From Rippkaea orientalis PCC 8801 (GTDB taxonomy: Bacteria; Cyanobacteriota; Cyanobacteriia; Cyanobacteriales; Microcystaceae): a stretch of DNA of 64,000 nucleotides. How positions within the stretch are numbered: the first letter of the stretch is position 1; each line of letters opens with the position of its first letter. Below, piece by piece: positions 63,949 to 64,000 of this stretch. The translations under genes were made by a program, and so were the position numbers. The notes under the pieces were generated by a model. That model was not told where the DNA came from. It did no database searches and worked only from the letters and a program-made list of their open reading frames with translations. The stretch spans positions 1,984,001-2,048,000 of the forward strand of contig NC_011726.1 in NCBI RefSeq assembly GCF_000021805.1. The letters are read 5' to 3'.

Positions 63949-64000
63949 TTGGTCAATTTGCTTGAAAAAATTAGCACCAAGTGTGTAAGTATATAGACTA

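Overview
The window is chromosomal DNA from a cyanobacterium. Markers seen directly are a complete psbD (photosystem II D2), the phycobilisome/clock output regulator RpaA, the plastid-shared families Ycf20, Ycf33/DUF751 and Ycf34, UPF0367, and many copies of the HIP1 octamer GCGATCGC. Base composition is AT-leaning and intergenic regions are full of short heptamer repeats. Together these suggest a unicellular Cyanothece/Crocosphaera/Rippkaea-type organism, but the genus is inference.

Layout. 1-10 kb: a thiamine-pyrophosphate enzyme cut by the left edge, two secreted proteins of unknown role, aquaporin AqpZ, a DUF751 protein, a GHL10-type glycoside hydrolase, a circularly permuted ATP-grasp protein, L-2-hydroxyglutarate oxidase, a pentapeptide-repeat protein and an NAD(P)-binding protein. 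10-17 kb: a small-ORF pair under a promoter carrying a possible RpaB (HLR1) site, a class A penicillin-binding protein with an FHA domain, and a minus-strand run of unknown protein, phosphoribosyltransferase, dienelactone-hydrolase-like protein and FtsH. 17-28 kb: RidA, a solo HyuB-type protein, a two-component system divergent from a kdp potassium-pump operon, and kdpA-kdpB-[tnpB]-kdpF/G-like-kdpC-DM13. A TnpB element sits inside the kdp operon.

28-42 kb: a YheT-type hydrolase, rpaA, mutL, tRNA-Asn, Ycf20, glycerate 3-kinase, a GNAT protein, ruvX, an HTH protein, a GH13 amylase, a Uma2-family protein, argC and a DUF3747/SPOR protein. 42-52 kb: fabZ with a PH-like membrane protein, a pentapeptide protein, a DICT plus degenerate HD-GYP protein, a cytosine-deaminase-like amidohydrolase, glcE-glcF, rpsP-khpA, a YdcF protein and small conserved cyanobacterial proteins. 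52-64 kb: a stand-alone psbD, a DUF2809 protein, a FAD oxidoreductase, a DUF1963 protein, an RnfD-like/DUF2330 pair, an adaptor-permease efflux pair without its ATPase, a BrnTA toxin-antitoxin, a CCA-adding enzyme, Ycf34, and a short relative of the HTH protein at 36.4 kb.

Functional links. GlcE/GlcF and glycerate 3-kinase belong to photorespiratory glycolate salvage; the kdp genes and neighbouring kinase/regulator to potassium starvation; FtsH with the phosphoribosyltransferase and hydrolase looks like a stress operon. No phage, CRISPR array or large island is visible; most of the window is ordinary core and lineage-specific cyanobacterial sequence. The most notable signals are the TnpB insertion in kdp, the possible HLR1 promoter over two tiny genes, the lone psbD, heptamer repeats that have become coding sequence, and the DICT/degenerate HD-GYP protein.
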